Positions 25,152 to 34,340 are shown, counted from the first letter of the stretch. The stretch is DNA of 64,000 nt from Thermatribacter velox (GCF_038396615.1 NZ_CP121689.1:1872001-1936000); one strand, 5' to 3'. Translations and numbers: made by a program. Notes: a model not told the origin generated them from the letters alone.

Positions 25152-26606
25152 TCACTCTACACCAGAGGCAAGCTTTAGCTTTTCTTCCACGGCTTGCAAA
25201 TGTTTTAACAGTTCCTTTGAGCAATCAAAGGTCTCCTTGTAAAGGGATTCAGCAGAAATTTTATCTCCTCTTTTGATCGCTTCAATGACCTCCTCACCCA
25301 GGCGGTGCAGTCTGTTATGAACAGTTTCAATTTCTCTCCACTCTTCTACGATAGCGTCACGGTTTAAAGGAACTGAATAGTAAAAATGCCCGAAAGCGCA
25401 TTTTCTTGAATTCACTTGCAAAGGATAAACTTGCATGGTCTTGACCATTTCCTCCAGAAGCTTCATCCACTCACCATGAGCACGACGAGCCTTTTCAATT
25501 CTCTCAATGATTTCTTCATCGGTTACCCTGTGTAGGCCTTTTTCCAATCCTTCAAACATCTCAGCCACTATTCCCGAGATGGTATCATCAATATGAGAAG
25601 CTCTTTTAGAAATACTGTTAACCTTACGAGCATAATCATTAGCCTTCTCAGTAAGCTGACTCAGGTGCTCTGCGTCTTTACCCAAAGATTCCATAGCCTG
25701 ATTCACTTCCAAAGCCGATCGGCGAATTTCATCCGCAAAGTGATTAACTTCCTCGACATTCCCGCTTATCCTATCAAACATTTCCACTGTTTTTTCGGTT
25801 GTATTCTGAACCAATTCTATTTTTTCGCTGATCTTTTCGCTTGCTCCAATGGTACTTTGAAGGCTTCTCTCGCTTTCTTGAGCAGTATCCTGAATGTGTT
25901 GCATAAACTGTCGCATTCCTTCCAGGTTTTTACGTGTGTTATCTGCCAGCTTGCGAATCTCCTGAGCTACCACCGCGAAACCACGTCCTGCATCACCAGC
26001 TCTTGCCGCCTCAATAGCAGCATTAAGCGCAAGAAGATTAGTGCGCTCTGCAACTTCCTCCACACTATCCACTATCTTCTCCACTTCCTTGACCAGATCG
26101 ATTAACCGTTGACTTTTTTCATTCATAATGTGTGCTTCTTGTAGCAGAGCATCTTTAAGAGAAACCACTTCCTGCAACAGAGAAATACTTTCATCGTTTT
26201 GCTTGTGCAACGCACGGGTTTCGTCAACCAACCTTCCCAGATTTTCTGAAATTTGACTAATAGCCCGATTAACCTCATCCATACCAGCAATAGTTTCTTC
26301 TACTACTGCAAGATTGGACTGGCTAATGTTGTTAATTTCCTCAGCAAGCTCCGATATAACCCCAGCAACATGAGCCATTTCTACATCAAAACTACTCAGA
26401 GAAGCTGCAGCATCAAGCAGCTCTCGCGAGCCTTTCGACATTCTCGCCTCGTTTTCAAAAAGCCTTTTAAAGGCGTTCAAAACCTTTACATGCAGGGGAT
26501 ACACAACCCGAGGTTCCCGGGGACGCTCCCCTCGAAAAAGTGCCTCCACATAATCAAGAATTGTCGCAGCTTCCTGACAGTGTTCAAAGCTCAATTCTTT
26601 TGCCAC
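25152..26606 (-). CDS. Soluble methyl-accepting chemotaxis protein with C-terminal CZB zinc-binding domain
   Basis: A 484-aa chemoreceptor without transmembrane helices. The signalling hairpin tip is [36 protein letters not shown] (about 187-222), flanked by long coiled coils. The C-terminal part (about 380-470) is a CZB domain with [14 protein letters not shown] and [11 protein letters not shown] as the expected His and Cys zinc ligands. CZB receptors sense zinc or oxidants such as hypochlorite in the cytoplasm. It should act on CheA; no che genes are visible. The start is GTG with GGAGG upstream. It is co-transcribed with the HD-GYP gene. Confidence 0.92.
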   Translation of the reverse strand: MAKELSFEHCQEAATILDYVEALFRGERPREPRVVYPLHVKVLNAFKRLFENEARMSKGSRELLDAAASLSSFDVEMAHVAGVISELAEEINNISQSNLAVVEETIAGMDEVNRAISQISENLGRLVDETRALHKQNDESISLLQEVVSLKDALLQEAHIMNEKSQRLIDLVKEVEKIVDSVEEVAERTNLLALNAAIEAARAGDAGRGFAVVAQEIRKLADNTRKNLEGMRQFMQHIQDTAQESERSLQSTIGASEKISEKIELVQNTTEKTVEMFDRISGNVEEVNHFADEIRRSALEVNQAMESLGKDAEHLSQLTEKANDYARKVNSISKRASHIDDTISGIVAEMFEGLEKGLHRVTDEEIIERIEKARRAHGEWMKLLEEMVKTMQVYPLQVNSRKCAFGHFYYSVPLNRDAIVEEWREIETVHNRLHRLGEEVIEAIKRGDKISAESLYKETFDCSKELLKHLQAVEEKLKLASGVE

Positions 26607-26662
26607 TTCCAGCCCTCCTTCAACAAACGAAATTGCCGTGTACTTCCTGCAAAAGTTTTGTT

Positions 26663-26685
26663 AAGAAGCCCGCTCCGAGCTTCTT
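26663..26685 (-). other. Hairpin in the chemoreceptor leader
   Basis: AAGAAGC and GCTTCTT arms, with further pairing inside, about 57 nt upstream of the chemoreceptor start. No T-run follows, so it is an mRNA leader structure at most. Confidence 0.3.
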
Positions 26686-26788
26686 TAGAAAATCAACATA
26701 AAATATTTTGCCAAAATGCGCCTCTTAACCACCATAGAGAGCTTTTATCAAAGAAATCTAACAATCTAACTACTAAAAATCCTGTACA

Positions 26789-26827
26789 TAAAAACAAGAT
26801 GGGGCGCATTAATGCGCCCCATCTTGT
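26789..26827 (-). terminator. Strong Rho-independent terminator after the Spy/CpxP-like gene
   Basis: A perfect 34-nt palindrome (17-bp arms, ACAAGATGGGGCGCATT and its complement) followed on the minus strand by TTTT ATG. It lies 45 nt after the stop at 26873 and insulates it from the chemoreceptor operon. Confidence 0.85.
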
Positions 26828-26872
26828 CGAGAAGCTCACCCCTACTCCGTAAAAACAGGACCTACATTACCA

Positions 26873-27397
26873 CTACCAGCAGGGGCCAGCCCTTCTCTGG
26901 AGGGGAGCCTTTCGTCCATCAAAAGCCCGAAAACCTGGTCTATCTGTATCTCCAACTTTACCGCCAAAGAAACCCCAACCCGGGAAAGCCGGGAAAGAAG
27001 CTTTGCTAAGCTGCTCTGGAGTAAGGAGATTCAGAAACTCTTTGGCATATTTGAGGTGTACTTCCTGAATCTTATCCCACAGGTCAAGCAGTTGAGAAAG
27101 TTTTTCCTTGATAACCTCACCAGACTCACCTTTTAAGCGAGCCTCCTGAAGGTCCATCTGAATCTGCTGAAGCTCAAGACGCAAAGGTTTGAGTTCCTCG
27201 AACATCTGAACCCTTAATTCATCAAATTTTGCTTCCTGCTCATCGGTAAGGTCAAATTGTTTGTCAAGGAAAGAAACTATCCCTTCTTCCTGCCACATCC
27301 AGCCCCTGCCTGGTCCAGCCAGAGCAAAAGCTGAAAAAGCAACTCCAAAAACCAGCATCGCACCAACCAGCAAACCAATTAGAGTTTTTCTTTTCAT
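26873..27397 (-). CDS. Spy/CpxP-like periplasmic protein
   Basis: A 174-aa exported protein. The signal peptide (MKRKTLIGLLVGAMLVFGVAFSAFA) is cleaved near ALAG. The mature part is helical and carries the LTxxQ-type motifs of the Spy/CpxP family, LTDEQEAKFDELR (about 52-64) and LTPEQLSK (about 128-135), separated by a charged coiled-coil segment. Family members are periplasmic chaperones or metal-stress sensors. The tail is rich in Gly, Phe and Arg (GWGFFGG, GFRAFDGRK) and looks disordered. It stands alone, with its own terminator, next to tspO. Confidence 0.75.
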   Translation of the reverse strand: MKRKTLIGLLVGAMLVFGVAFSAFALAGPGRGWMWQEEGIVSFLDKQFDLTDEQEAKFDELRVQMFEELKPLRLELQQIQMDLQEARLKGESGEVIKEKLSQLLDLWDKIQEVHLKYAKEFLNLLTPEQLSKASFPAFPGWGFFGGKVGDTDRPGFRAFDGRKAPLQRRAGPCW

Positions 27398-27502
27398 CTG
27401 CCTCTACCTCCCTTGTTCGCTTTTTTGTAATGCAACTCCATAATACAGGGGAGCTGAGGCAAAACAAGGAAAGGAGTGTGAAAATTCTGTGAACAGGTAA
27501 AG

Positions 27503-27967
27503 TCAATTTAGGCGCACGATAAAATAATTGAGAAAGCTGGCCAGCGAAACCCAACCCAGATAAGGCAGGAGCAGATATCCAGCAAGATGCGAAATACGGT
27601 AAAAAGAAACAATGCAAGCCAGAATGAGCACCCAGAGTACCAGGATATCCACCAGAGCCCATTCCGGACGGCGCAATCCGAAAAAGAACCAGGACCACAG
27701 AACGTTAGCAACAAGTTGCAAGCAATAAAGATAGAGCACTACCCTGTAACCTGCAAAGTTTCTCTGCCAAACAAGATAAAAAGCAATCCCCATTAACACA
27801 AAGAGCGTGGTCCAGACTGGAAAAAACAACCAGTTGGGAGGAGTAAAAAAGGGTTTACGCAACGCTGGATACCAGTCTTCAAGTGACTGAGAAGTGAATA
27901 GAGAACCTGCAAACCCGGCAACCAGTGGAATAGCCACAGAAATGATGAACTTTAAGTAGGTTAACAT
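27503..27967 (-). CDS. tspO: TspO/MBR family membrane protein
   Basis: A 154-aa protein of five transmembrane helices. The family pattern is clear: WYPALRKPFFTPPNWLFFPVWTTLFVLMGIA (about 33-63), VANVLWSWFFFGLRRPEWALVDI, and a final helix ending in NYFIVRLN. TspO proteins bind porphyrins and steroids and are tied to tetrapyrrole traffic and stress. AAAGGAGG lies 7 nt before the ATG. It is divergent from the DMT exporter gene. Confidence 0.93.
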   Translation of the reverse strand: MLTYLKFIISVAIPLVAGFAGSLFTSQSLEDWYPALRKPFFTPPNWLFFPVWTTLFVLMGIAFYLVWQRNFAGYRVVLYLYCLQLVANVLWSWFFFGLRRPEWALVDILVLWVLILACIVSFYRISHLAGYLLLPYLGWVSLASFLNYFIVRLN

Positions 27968-27989
27968 GGCACTTCCCTCCTTTTTCAGG

Positions 27990-27998
27990 ATTATAACA
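27990..27998 (-). promoter_or_regulatory. Probable extended -10 promoter of tspO
   Basis: Minus strand TGTTATAAT: TATAAT at 27990-27995 with an extended TG. No good -35 was seen. It lies 23 nt upstream of the tspO start. Confidence 0.45.
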
Positions 27999-28061
27999 CT
28001 TCGAAAAACCTTTAGAAACCTTCTTTCGGTGAAGTCAGCGAAAAGCTATAATAGGAAAACG

Positions 28062-28889
28062 ATGCTAATCAGAATAAAACAGGGCACTTTTCTATTACTA
28101 ATCACTGCTTTTATGTGGAGTACCGGGGGCATGCTCATCAAGTCGGTTCCCTGGCATCCTCTGGCCATAGCTGGCACACGAAGTGCCATTGCTGCTTTGG
28201 TGTTTCTGCTTTATTTACGTCATCCCCGCTTTACCTGGAGCCTCCCTCAGCTTGGTGGAGCCTTGAGCTATGCAGGAACGGTAGCCCTTTTTGTAGCTGC
28301 TACCAAGTTAACCACGGCCGCTGCTGCCATTCTACTTCAGTACAGTGCTCCCATTTACGTGGCCCTGCTTTCTGGTCCTGTTTTGAGTGAGAAAACCACC
28401 CACAGGGACTGGTGGGCGATTTTCACGGTCTTTGGAGGAATGCTCCTTTTTTTCTTGGATAAACTGGAAGGGAGCAACCTGCTGGGAAATCTTTTAGCCA
28501 TCGCCAGTGGCTGGGCCTTTGCTTTGCTGGCCATATTTTTACGGCTCCAAAAAGACGGCTCGCCTTTCGAATCCGTCCTGCTTGGAAACCTGCTCACTGC
28601 ACTGATAGGCTTGCCTTTTATGCTCCGAGATTTTCCTCTCGACCCCAAGAGCGTAACTTCACTACTTCTCCTTGGGACGCTTCAAATTGGCTTTCCATAC
28701 ATCCTGTACGTGAAGGCAGTGAAAATGGTAACTGCTCTGGCAGCCTGCCTTATTCCCATAATTGAACCCATACTTAACCCGCTGTGGGTATTCCTGGTTA
28801 TCGGGGAATCCCCAGGCAAATGGTCATTGCTTGGAGGAGCGCTGGTTATCTGTGGAGTAACCTGGTGGTCGCTGAAAAACAGAAAATAA
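28062..28889 (+). CDS. EamA/DMT family transporter (metabolite exporter)
   Basis: A 275-aa integral membrane protein of ten helices made of two EamA repeats (about 8-130 and 145-272). Typical segments are AFMWSTGGMLIKSVPWHPLAIAGTRSAIAAL, TTAAAAILLQYSAPIYVALLSGPVLSEK and ALAACLIPIIEPILNPLWVFLVIGE. Family members export amino acids, nucleosides or other metabolites. The ATG at 28062 is preferred to an upstream in-frame ATG at 27966 because AGGA lies 6-7 nt before it and the first helix then starts at once. It is the first gene of the plus-strand block; the substrate is unknown. Confidence 0.88.
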   Translation: MLIRIKQGTFLLLITAFMWSTGGMLIKSVPWHPLAIAGTRSAIAALVFLLYLRHPRFTWSLPQLGGALSYAGTVALFVAATKLTTAAAAILLQYSAPIYVALLSGPVLSEKTTHRDWWAIFTVFGGMLLFFLDKLEGSNLLGNLLAIASGWAFALLAIFLRLQKDGSPFESVLLGNLLTALIGLPFMLRDFPLDPKSVTSLLLLGTLQIGFPYILYVKAVKMVTALAACLIPIIEPILNPLWVFLVIGESPGKWSLLGGALVICGVTWWSLKNRK

Positions 28890-28986
28890 ATCGAACACCT
28901 GAAATGCTTAAAAAAACCAGCGAACCTCCCTTTCTCAAACCACTCGCCATCTTGACATCGAACCTCAGTGCTTTAGAATAAAAAAT

Positions 28987-29901
28987 GTGATTGCCCAAAA
29001 CCAGTACTTCATTGGCACTTGTTCCTGGACGGATAAAACACTCCTTGAAAGTGGTTTTTATCCCAAACAGGTCAAAAGCAGCGAACAGCGTCTACGCTAC
29101 TACGCTACTTGTTTCAACACGGTGGAAATAGATTCCATTTTCTATGCCCTACCTTCGCTTCGCAATGTTTTGAACTGGATAGAGCGAACCCCTCAAGATT
29201 TCCTATTTGGTGTTAAGGCCTTTTCTCTTTTCACCGCGCACCAGACACCCTGGAAAACACTTCCCCTTACCCTGCAGGATGCTTTACCTCAAAAGCTAAA
29301 AAGCAAAGATATTATCTTCTGGAAGGAATGTTCCTCAGAATTTCAAAAAGAAGTTGTCCACTACTTTTCTTCACTTCTTTTGCCTATGCTTGAAGCAGGT
29401 AAGCTGGGATATTTGCTCTTTCAACTTCCACCCTGGTTTTCCAAAACCAGTGAGAACCTGGAACACCTTTCAAAGTTGCGAGAAAGCTTTGCCCCCTTTC
29501 CCATAGCCATCGAGTTTCGCAACCGAAGCTGGCTTAAAAGTAAGGAAGAAGCACGACATACCTTTTCCTTCTTACGCAAAAATCAGATGAGCTATGTGGC
29601 AGTAGACGAACCCCAGCTTCCCTGGACAGTACCTCCGGTGGTCGAGGTTACTTCCCCAACCATGGTAATTCGCTTCCACGGACGAAACAGTGCTGCCTGG
29701 CAGAAGAAGAACGCCACGGTATGGGAACGGTTTAACTACTTTTATACCAGAGAAGAACTATCCACCTGGAGCAGAGTCATTCAGGAAAAGTCAAAAAGCG
29801 CAAACCCTGAAAGAATCTTTGTTATGTTCAACAATTGCTTTCGGGATTATGCGATACGCAATGCCCAGATGATGCAAGAACTTTTATTTCAGAATCTTTG
29901 A
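28987..29901 (+). CDS. DUF72 family protein (YecE-like)
   Basis: A 304-aa TIM-barrel-like protein of the DUF72 family. Matches are YFIGTCSWTDKTL and GFYPKQVKSSEQRLRYYATCFNTVEIDSIFYALPS at the N terminus, FLFGVKAFSLFTAHQ, GYLLFQLPPWFS, IAIEFRNRSWL, and VIRFHGRNSAAW toward the C terminus. The biochemical role of the family is not settled. The start is a GTG with no clear ribosome site. The 3' end overlaps the convergent Uri-family nuclease gene by 74 bp. Confidence 0.88.
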   Translation: MIAQNQYFIGTCSWTDKTLLESGFYPKQVKSSEQRLRYYATCFNTVEIDSIFYALPSLRNVLNWIERTPQDFLFGVKAFSLFTAHQTPWKTLPLTLQDALPQKLKSKDIIFWKECSSEFQKEVVHYFSSLLLPMLEAGKLGYLLFQLPPWFSKTSENLEHLSKLRESFAPFPIAIEFRNRSWLKSKEEARHTFSFLRKNQMSYVAVDEPQLPWTVPPVVEVTSPTMVIRFHGRNSAAWQKKNATVWERFNYFYTREELSTWSRVIQEKSKSANPERIFVMFNNCFRDYAIRNAQMMQELLFQNL

Positions 29902-30367
29902 GAGAACCCTTCTCCGAAAAACAGACAATCACTTCCTCTACCAGAAGGCCCTCCTTCTTTAGAAAACTTCCTATGTTCAACCAGGAAAAAACGAGTTTCT
30001 CTTTTGCTCTCAAAAAATGCGCCCTGCATCGACAATCAGAAGACCCCAAACCCGGGTGAAAAACCGAACAAACTCCAATTTCACACAAAGTACGAACCAG
30101 CTTACATTCAACGTCACCTTTGAACACTGCAACCCCCTGCACCTTTCCTCCCTCAAGTAAATAATCAACGTGCCAGAAACGCTTTTTCTCTCGTCCAAGA
30201 TGTCTTCTGATCCGCTGATAAATACCCCTTTTAGCTCTGCCTGCATAAACATACCACCCTTCAGGCAGGAAAACCTCACCCAGTGCCCCAACTTTTACCC
30301 ATACATCTTTATCAAACCTGACCAACAAAAGATAGCTACAGGGAAAATAGGATTTGGCCATTGGCAT
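29828..30367 (-). CDS. Uri superfamily GIY-YIG-type endonuclease (DUF123)
   Basis: A 179-aa protein of the DUF123/Uri group. The core is conserved: YLLLVRFDKDVWVKVGALGEVFLPEGWYVYAGRAK (YVYAG is the GIY-YIG-like element), QRIRRHLGREKKRFWHVDYLL, and FHPGLGSSDCRCRAHFL with the SDC-C-H motif. In many thermophiles this domain is fused to or near DNA-repair genes. The last 55 residues have no family match and are encoded partly over the 3' end of the DUF72 gene. GGAG lies 4 nt before the first ATG (30367); the second ATG (30361) is also possible. Confidence 0.8.
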   Translation of the reverse strand: MPMAKSYFPCSYLLLVRFDKDVWVKVGALGEVFLPEGWYVYAGRAKRGIYQRIRRHLGREKKRFWHVDYLLEGGKVQGVAVFKGDVECKLVRTLCEIGVCSVFHPGLGSSDCRCRAHFLRAKEKLVFSWLNIGSFLKKEGLLVEEVIVCFSEKGSLKDSEIKVLASSGHCVSHNPESNC

Positions 30368-30417
30368 TAACTCCGCTATACTTTAATTGTAAACTTCACT
30401 TTATGGGGAGGTCAAAA

Positions 30418-31185
30418 ATGTTTTCTCCCACAAATAAGAAAGTGGTCGTAACTGGTGGAGCCCAGGGTATTGGTCGAGCAATAAGCAAAATATTTGCTGA
30501 ACAGGGAGCCCTGGTTTCTCCCTGGGACATAGACCAGGAAGCGCTCGAGGACCTGCAAGATGAATATTCAGGACTTGCTTCTCGATTTTTGCCTCTTCCC
30601 TGTGATGTAGCTAGCGAAACGGAAGTCAGAGAAAGCGCAACGCACCTCGCTAAGGTGTGGAACCGGGTCGATATTTTAATCAACAACGCAGGAATAAATA
30701 TTGTGAAACCGCTTGAAGAACTGAGCACTGAGGAGTGGAATCGGGTAATTGCTACCAACCTGCAAAGCGTTTACCTTGTAACTCGCTATCTTCTACCATT
30801 GATGCCCCGGGGAGCAAGTATCATCAACATCGCCTCCACACGGGCATTGATGTCAGAACCTAACACCGAAGCTTATTCCGCCTCAAAGGGTGGAATCCTT
30901 GCCCTGACTCACGCTATGGCCATATCGCTTGCTCCGCGCGGAATCCGGGTAAATGCTATCTCACCGGGGTGGATTGAAACCTCCAATTGGAAAAAGCGGA
31001 GCATCAGGAAAGAACCGTTGCTCCGGGACATCGACCACCTGCAGCACCCTGCAGGTAGAGTAGGCAAACCCGAAGATATAGCCTATGCCTGCCTATTCCT
31101 ATCCTCCGAAGAAGCTTCCTTTATAACCGGAGTGAACTTGGTCGTCGATGGCGGTATGACGGTAAAGATGATTTATGCAGAGTAA
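30418..31185 (+). CDS. SDR family oxidoreductase (glucose 1-dehydrogenase-like)
   Basis: A 255-aa classical SDR: TGGAQGIG (12-19), NNAGIN, catalytic Ser in NIASTRALM, YSASK with Tyr and Lys near 154-158, and VNLVVDGGMTVKM at the end. WDID after beta2 suggests NAD. The ATG at 30418 has GGGGAGG 6 nt upstream; earlier in-frame ATGs have no ribosome site. It starts a tight plus-strand cluster with a cyclase-family hydrolase, a G6PDH-like protein and an aldo/keto reductase. A sugar or sugar-acid substrate is likely but not provable. Confidence 0.87.
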   Translation: MFSPTNKKVVVTGGAQGIGRAISKIFAEQGALVSPWDIDQEALEDLQDEYSGLASRFLPLPCDVASETEVRESATHLAKVWNRVDILINNAGINIVKPLEELSTEEWNRVIATNLQSVYLVTRYLLPLMPRGASIINIASTRALMSEPNTEAYSASKGGILALTHAMAISLAPRGIRVNAISPGWIETSNWKKRSIRKEPLLRDIDHLQHPAGRVGKPEDIAYACLFLSSEEASFITGVNLVVDGGMTVKMIYAE

Positions 31186-31201
31186 AAAGGAGGGAATTAC
31201 T

Positions 31202-31822
31202 TTGGAAATAATCGATATTTCTTTACCCCTTGAGTCCACCATGCCCTCTTACAAGGGAGAGGTCAATAAAAAAGCAAGACTTGAAAAGGTGCGCAGCATA
31301 GAAGAAGGAGCCAATGAGACCCGTATCACTTTCGAAAGCCATACTGGAACCCACGTTGATGCCCCTCTGCACATGCTCAAAGATGGAAAAAGCATTGACC
31401 AGATTCCCCTGCAAAACTTTTTTGGCCCTGCACTGCTAATTGAAATAAGAGGTAAAGAGGCCATTGGAAAGGAAGAATTACTCCCCTGGGAACCCTGTAT
31501 CCTCAAAGATCATTTCCTACTCATCAAAACTGACAACTCGTTTCAGGATCTTTCGCGCGAAGATTATGTTTACCTCACCCAGGAAGGGGCTTACTTCTTA
31601 GCAGAAAAAGAGATTAGGGGAGTTGGGATTGATTCGCTGGGTATTGAGCGCAGCCAGCCCGGCCATCCCACCCACAAGATTTTGCTTTCCAAAGGCATCC
31701 TGATCATTGAAGGGCTCAAGCTTGATGAGGTGCAATGTGGAACATATTTCCTATCTGCCTTTCCTTTGAATATCAAAGGATGCGATGGAGCACCAGCCAG
31801 GGTGCTCCTCTGGAGGTTCTAA
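31202..31822 (+). CDS. Cyclase family protein (kynurenine formamidase-like metal hydrolase)
   Basis: A 206-aa protein of the cyclase/formamidase fold. IDISLPLESTMPSYKGE at the N terminus and the metal motif SHTGTHVDAPLHM (HxGTHxDxP) near residue 50 are diagnostic, as is GVGIDSLGIERSQPGHPTHKILL. Members hydrolyse amides or lactones such as N-formylkynurenine. Next to an SDR and a G6PDH-like enzyme a lactone or sugar-acid substrate is possible. The TTG at 31202 has GGAGG 8 nt upstream and is preferred to the in-frame ATG at 31175, which would overlap the SDR gene. Its stop codon abuts the next start. Confidence 0.83.
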   Translation: MEIIDISLPLESTMPSYKGEVNKKARLEKVRSIEEGANETRITFESHTGTHVDAPLHMLKDGKSIDQIPLQNFFGPALLIEIRGKEAIGKEELLPWEPCILKDHFLLIKTDNSFQDLSREDYVYLTQEGAYFLAEKEIRGVGIDSLGIERSQPGHPTHKILLSKGILIIEGLKLDEVQCGTYFLSAFPLNIKGCDGAPARVLLWRF

Positions 31823-33208
31823 ATGAAAACCCTCATCTTTTTTGGAGGAACAGGCAATTTGTTCGTTAACAAAATATTCCCCGCCCTGGTCACCATGTAT
31901 GCCAGGGGTGATCTTGAGAACGTCCAGGTAGTAGCCATAGGACGGCGATTCAGCAGTCAGGACGACTATCAAAATTTTTTGCTCAAAACATTAACTGAAA
32001 AAGACCCTGCTCTTTTGTCTGAAGACTCCATAAGAGAATTCTGGAAATGTCTCCACTACCTCCAAGGTGACATTGAAGACGACTCAACCTTCGTTAAATT
32101 GAACCAGCACCTTGCAGCATGTTGCACTGAAGCAATCTTTTACCTCTCTACCCTGCCCAACCTCTACCAAAATGCCTTGAGACAGATAAAAAGCTTTTTC
32201 CCAGAAACGCTTCTCAAAAACGCCAAAGTAGCTTTGGAAAAGCCCTTCGGTGACAATCTGCCCAGCTTCCAAAAATTAAAACAAACCCTGCAGCAAACAT
32301 TTCTGGAAAGAAACATCTTCTATGTGGACCATTACCTGGGGAAAGAAATCGTCCTCAACCTGATAATCCTGAAAGCCGAAAACTGGTTCCTGGAAAGGCT
32401 TCTCTCCAGAGAATTCGTGAAGGAAGTTCACATTGGCCTTTGCGAGCGAGAGGGAGTGGCAGAGAGAAAAGTATTTTACGAGCAGACCGGGGCCATTAAG
32501 GACGTTCTACAAAATCATCTTCTGCAGCTTCTGGCCCTAATCGCTGTGGATGCACCTCCTTTATGCGAAACTGATCCCAGAGAATGTGCCAGCTTTCTGG
32601 AAGCGCTGGCTTATGAAAAAAGCAAGTTGCTTTCCAAGATACATCTCCCACCACCAGAACACATTAAACTCGGACAATACACAAGCTATCGCGAAGAAAC
32701 CGGATACCTGAACTCAACCACGGAAACTCTTTTTGTAGTTCCCCTTTTCGTCGCTACGCCTCGCTGGAGGGGGGTCCCCTTTTACCTGATTTCGGGCAAA
32801 AAAATGGCTGAAAAGCGTTCTTTTATAAAAGTGATTTTTTCCTCACATCTTGACTACACCAACGCCCTTTATATGGAAATTCAGCCCGAAGAAAGGATAG
32901 ATCTCTATCTCAGGCTCAAAAGGCCAGGCACCACACTCTCTGCGATGGACACCCGTCTCAATTTTAGTTACGCAGGTAACTTTAAGGGCGCATCTTCTCA
33001 GGCTTACCAGAAAATCATACTGGATATACTGAGCGGTGACCGGGCACTGTTTCCAGACTCCTCGTTCATCGAAAATGCCTGGAGACTTACCGACCAGCTC
33101 AAAACGCTCCTTGATGAGCATCAGCATCCCTTTTTCTTTTATCCAGACTACACGCTGACTGCAGAAAGTTTACTCACCGAAAGGAGGTCAGAAAATGCAA
33201 TACCGTAA
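31823..33208 (+). CDS. zwf: Glucose-6-phosphate dehydrogenase, divergent
   Basis: A 461-aa protein with the G6PDH layout. The Rossmann start is FFGGTGNLFVNKIFPAL (GASGDLAKRKL in typical enzymes). The core is ALEKPFGDNLPSFQKLKQTL and YVDHYLGKE, matching EKPFG and RIDHYLGKE with the catalytic Asp-His pair. It oxidises glucose 6-phosphate or a relative to the lactone with NAD(P). The N-terminal loop and the RI to YV change are unusual, so the substrate may differ. No 6-phosphogluconolactonase or Gnd is adjacent; the preceding cyclase-family hydrolase could act on a lactone. GGAGG lies 6 nt before the ATG. Confidence 0.82.
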   Translation: MKTLIFFGGTGNLFVNKIFPALVTMYARGDLENVQVVAIGRRFSSQDDYQNFLLKTLTEKDPALLSEDSIREFWKCLHYLQGDIEDDSTFVKLNQHLAACCTEAIFYLSTLPNLYQNALRQIKSFFPETLLKNAKVALEKPFGDNLPSFQKLKQTLQQTFLERNIFYVDHYLGKEIVLNLIILKAENWFLERLLSREFVKEVHIGLCEREGVAERKVFYEQTGAIKDVLQNHLLQLLALIAVDAPPLCETDPRECASFLEALAYEKSKLLSKIHLPPPEHIKLGQYTSYREETGYLNSTTETLFVVPLFVATPRWRGVPFYLISGKKMAEKRSFIKVIFSSHLDYTNALYMEIQPEERIDLYLRLKRPGTTLSAMDTRLNFSYAGNFKGASSQAYQKIILDILSGDRALFPDSSFIENAWRLTDQLKTLLDEHQHPFFFYPDYTLTAESLLTERRSENAIP

Positions 33209-34340
33209 ATTTGGAAAACTGGATTTTGAGGTATCCATACTTGGCTTTGGAGCCATGCGGCTTCCTCTCTTTGATAAAAACGATGAGTCAAAAATTGATG
33301 AAAAAGAAGCAATCGCCATGATTCGCTACGCTATTGACCAAGGAGTTAACTATGTGGATACCGCCTACCCTTACCACAAAGGAAACAGTGAAATCGTGGT
33401 AGGTAAAGCATTAAAGGAAGGGTATCGTGAAAAAACCAAAATCGCCACCAAGTTGCCTACCTGGCTGATTCAATCTGAAAAAGACCTGGACAAATACCTT
33501 GCCGAACAACTCAAAAAACTCAGCACTGACTATATCGATTTCTATCTGATACATGCACTTGACAAAAACCGCTGGGAAACAGTTCTCAAACACCGGGTTC
33601 TCGAGTGGGCCGAAAAAGCGATGGAAAGAGGAGATATTCTCCACCTTGGCTTCTCTTTTCATGATGACCTCCCAACCTTCAAAAAAATAGTTGATGCATA
33701 TCCCTGGGTGTTCTGTCAGATTCAATATAACTATCTGGACGTTGACTTTCAGGCAGGAAGAGAAGGCCTCCTTTACGCCCACTCCAAAGGGCTGGCAGTG
33801 GTAATCATGGAACCCTTGAAAGGAGGCAATCTGGTCAATCTCTCCGAATTTGCCCTGCAGCGCTTTCGAGAGGCAAACCCCCATCGCAGTCCTGCCGCCT
33901 GGGCTTTGCTCTGGCTGTGGAACCAGGAAGAGGTAACCACAGTCCTGAGTGGTATGAGCACCATGGAACAGGTCAAAGAAAACATCGAAATCGCCCGAAA
34001 CGCCCACCCAGGAATACTCACCCAAGAAGAGCTGGAAGCCATAGATGAAGTGCGGGCAATCCTTAAAAAAGAAGCGCCGATTCCCTGTACCACCTGCCAC
34101 TACTGCGTCCCCTGCCCTCAGGGAGTAAACATTCCCTTCCTCTTTGGTCTTTACAATCAAGTTTTTCAGTTCCAGGATAAAAGAGAACAGGCAGAAAAAA
34201 CCTACTTTGGGTTCCTCAAAGAAGAAGAGCGACCAGGTAACTGTGTTGAATGCGGCATTTGCGAAGAAAAATGCCCCCAGCAGATACCTATACGAGACTG
34301 GCTTAAAAAGGTTGAGCAATTCTTTGAGAGGAAGAATTAA
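33195..34340 (+). CDS. Aldo/keto reductase with C-terminal ferredoxin-like 4Fe-4S domain
   Basis: A 381-aa oxidoreductase. The AKR barrel (about 1-290) carries the Asp-Tyr-Lys-His tetrad: VDTAYPYHKGNSE (Asp, Tyr), KIATKLPTW (Lys) and FYLIHALDKNRW (His). The C terminus has two cysteine clusters, CTTCHYCVPCPQG (about 300-312) and CVECGICEEKCPQ (about 350-362), typical of the iron-sulfur AKR subgroup found in anaerobes. AGGAGGTC lies before the ATG within the end of the G6PDH gene, with a 14-bp overlap. It probably passes electrons between NAD(P)H or a sugar and a ferredoxin-type partner. Confidence 0.9.
   Translation: MQYRKFGKLDFEVSILGFGAMRLPLFDKNDESKIDEKEAIAMIRYAIDQGVNYVDTAYPYHKGNSEIVVGKALKEGYREKTKIATKLPTWLIQSEKDLDKYLAEQLKKLSTDYIDFYLIHALDKNRWETVLKHRVLEWAEKAMERGDILHLGFSFHDDLPTFKKIVDAYPWVFCQIQYNYLDVDFQAGREGLLYAHSKGLAVVIMEPLKGGNLVNLSEFALQRFREANPHRSPAAWALLWLWNQEEVTTVLSGMSTMEQVKENIEIARNAHPGILTQEELEAIDEVRAILKKEAPIPCTTCHYCVPCPQGVNIPFLFGLYNQVFQFQDKREQAEKTYFGFLKEEERPGNCVECGICEEKCPQQIPIRDWLKKVEQFFERKN

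Noticed and set aside
33411-34319. A 302-codon open frame on the minus strand
   Set aside because: It lies wholly antisense to the aldo/keto reductase, whose motifs and iron-sulfur cysteines are clear.
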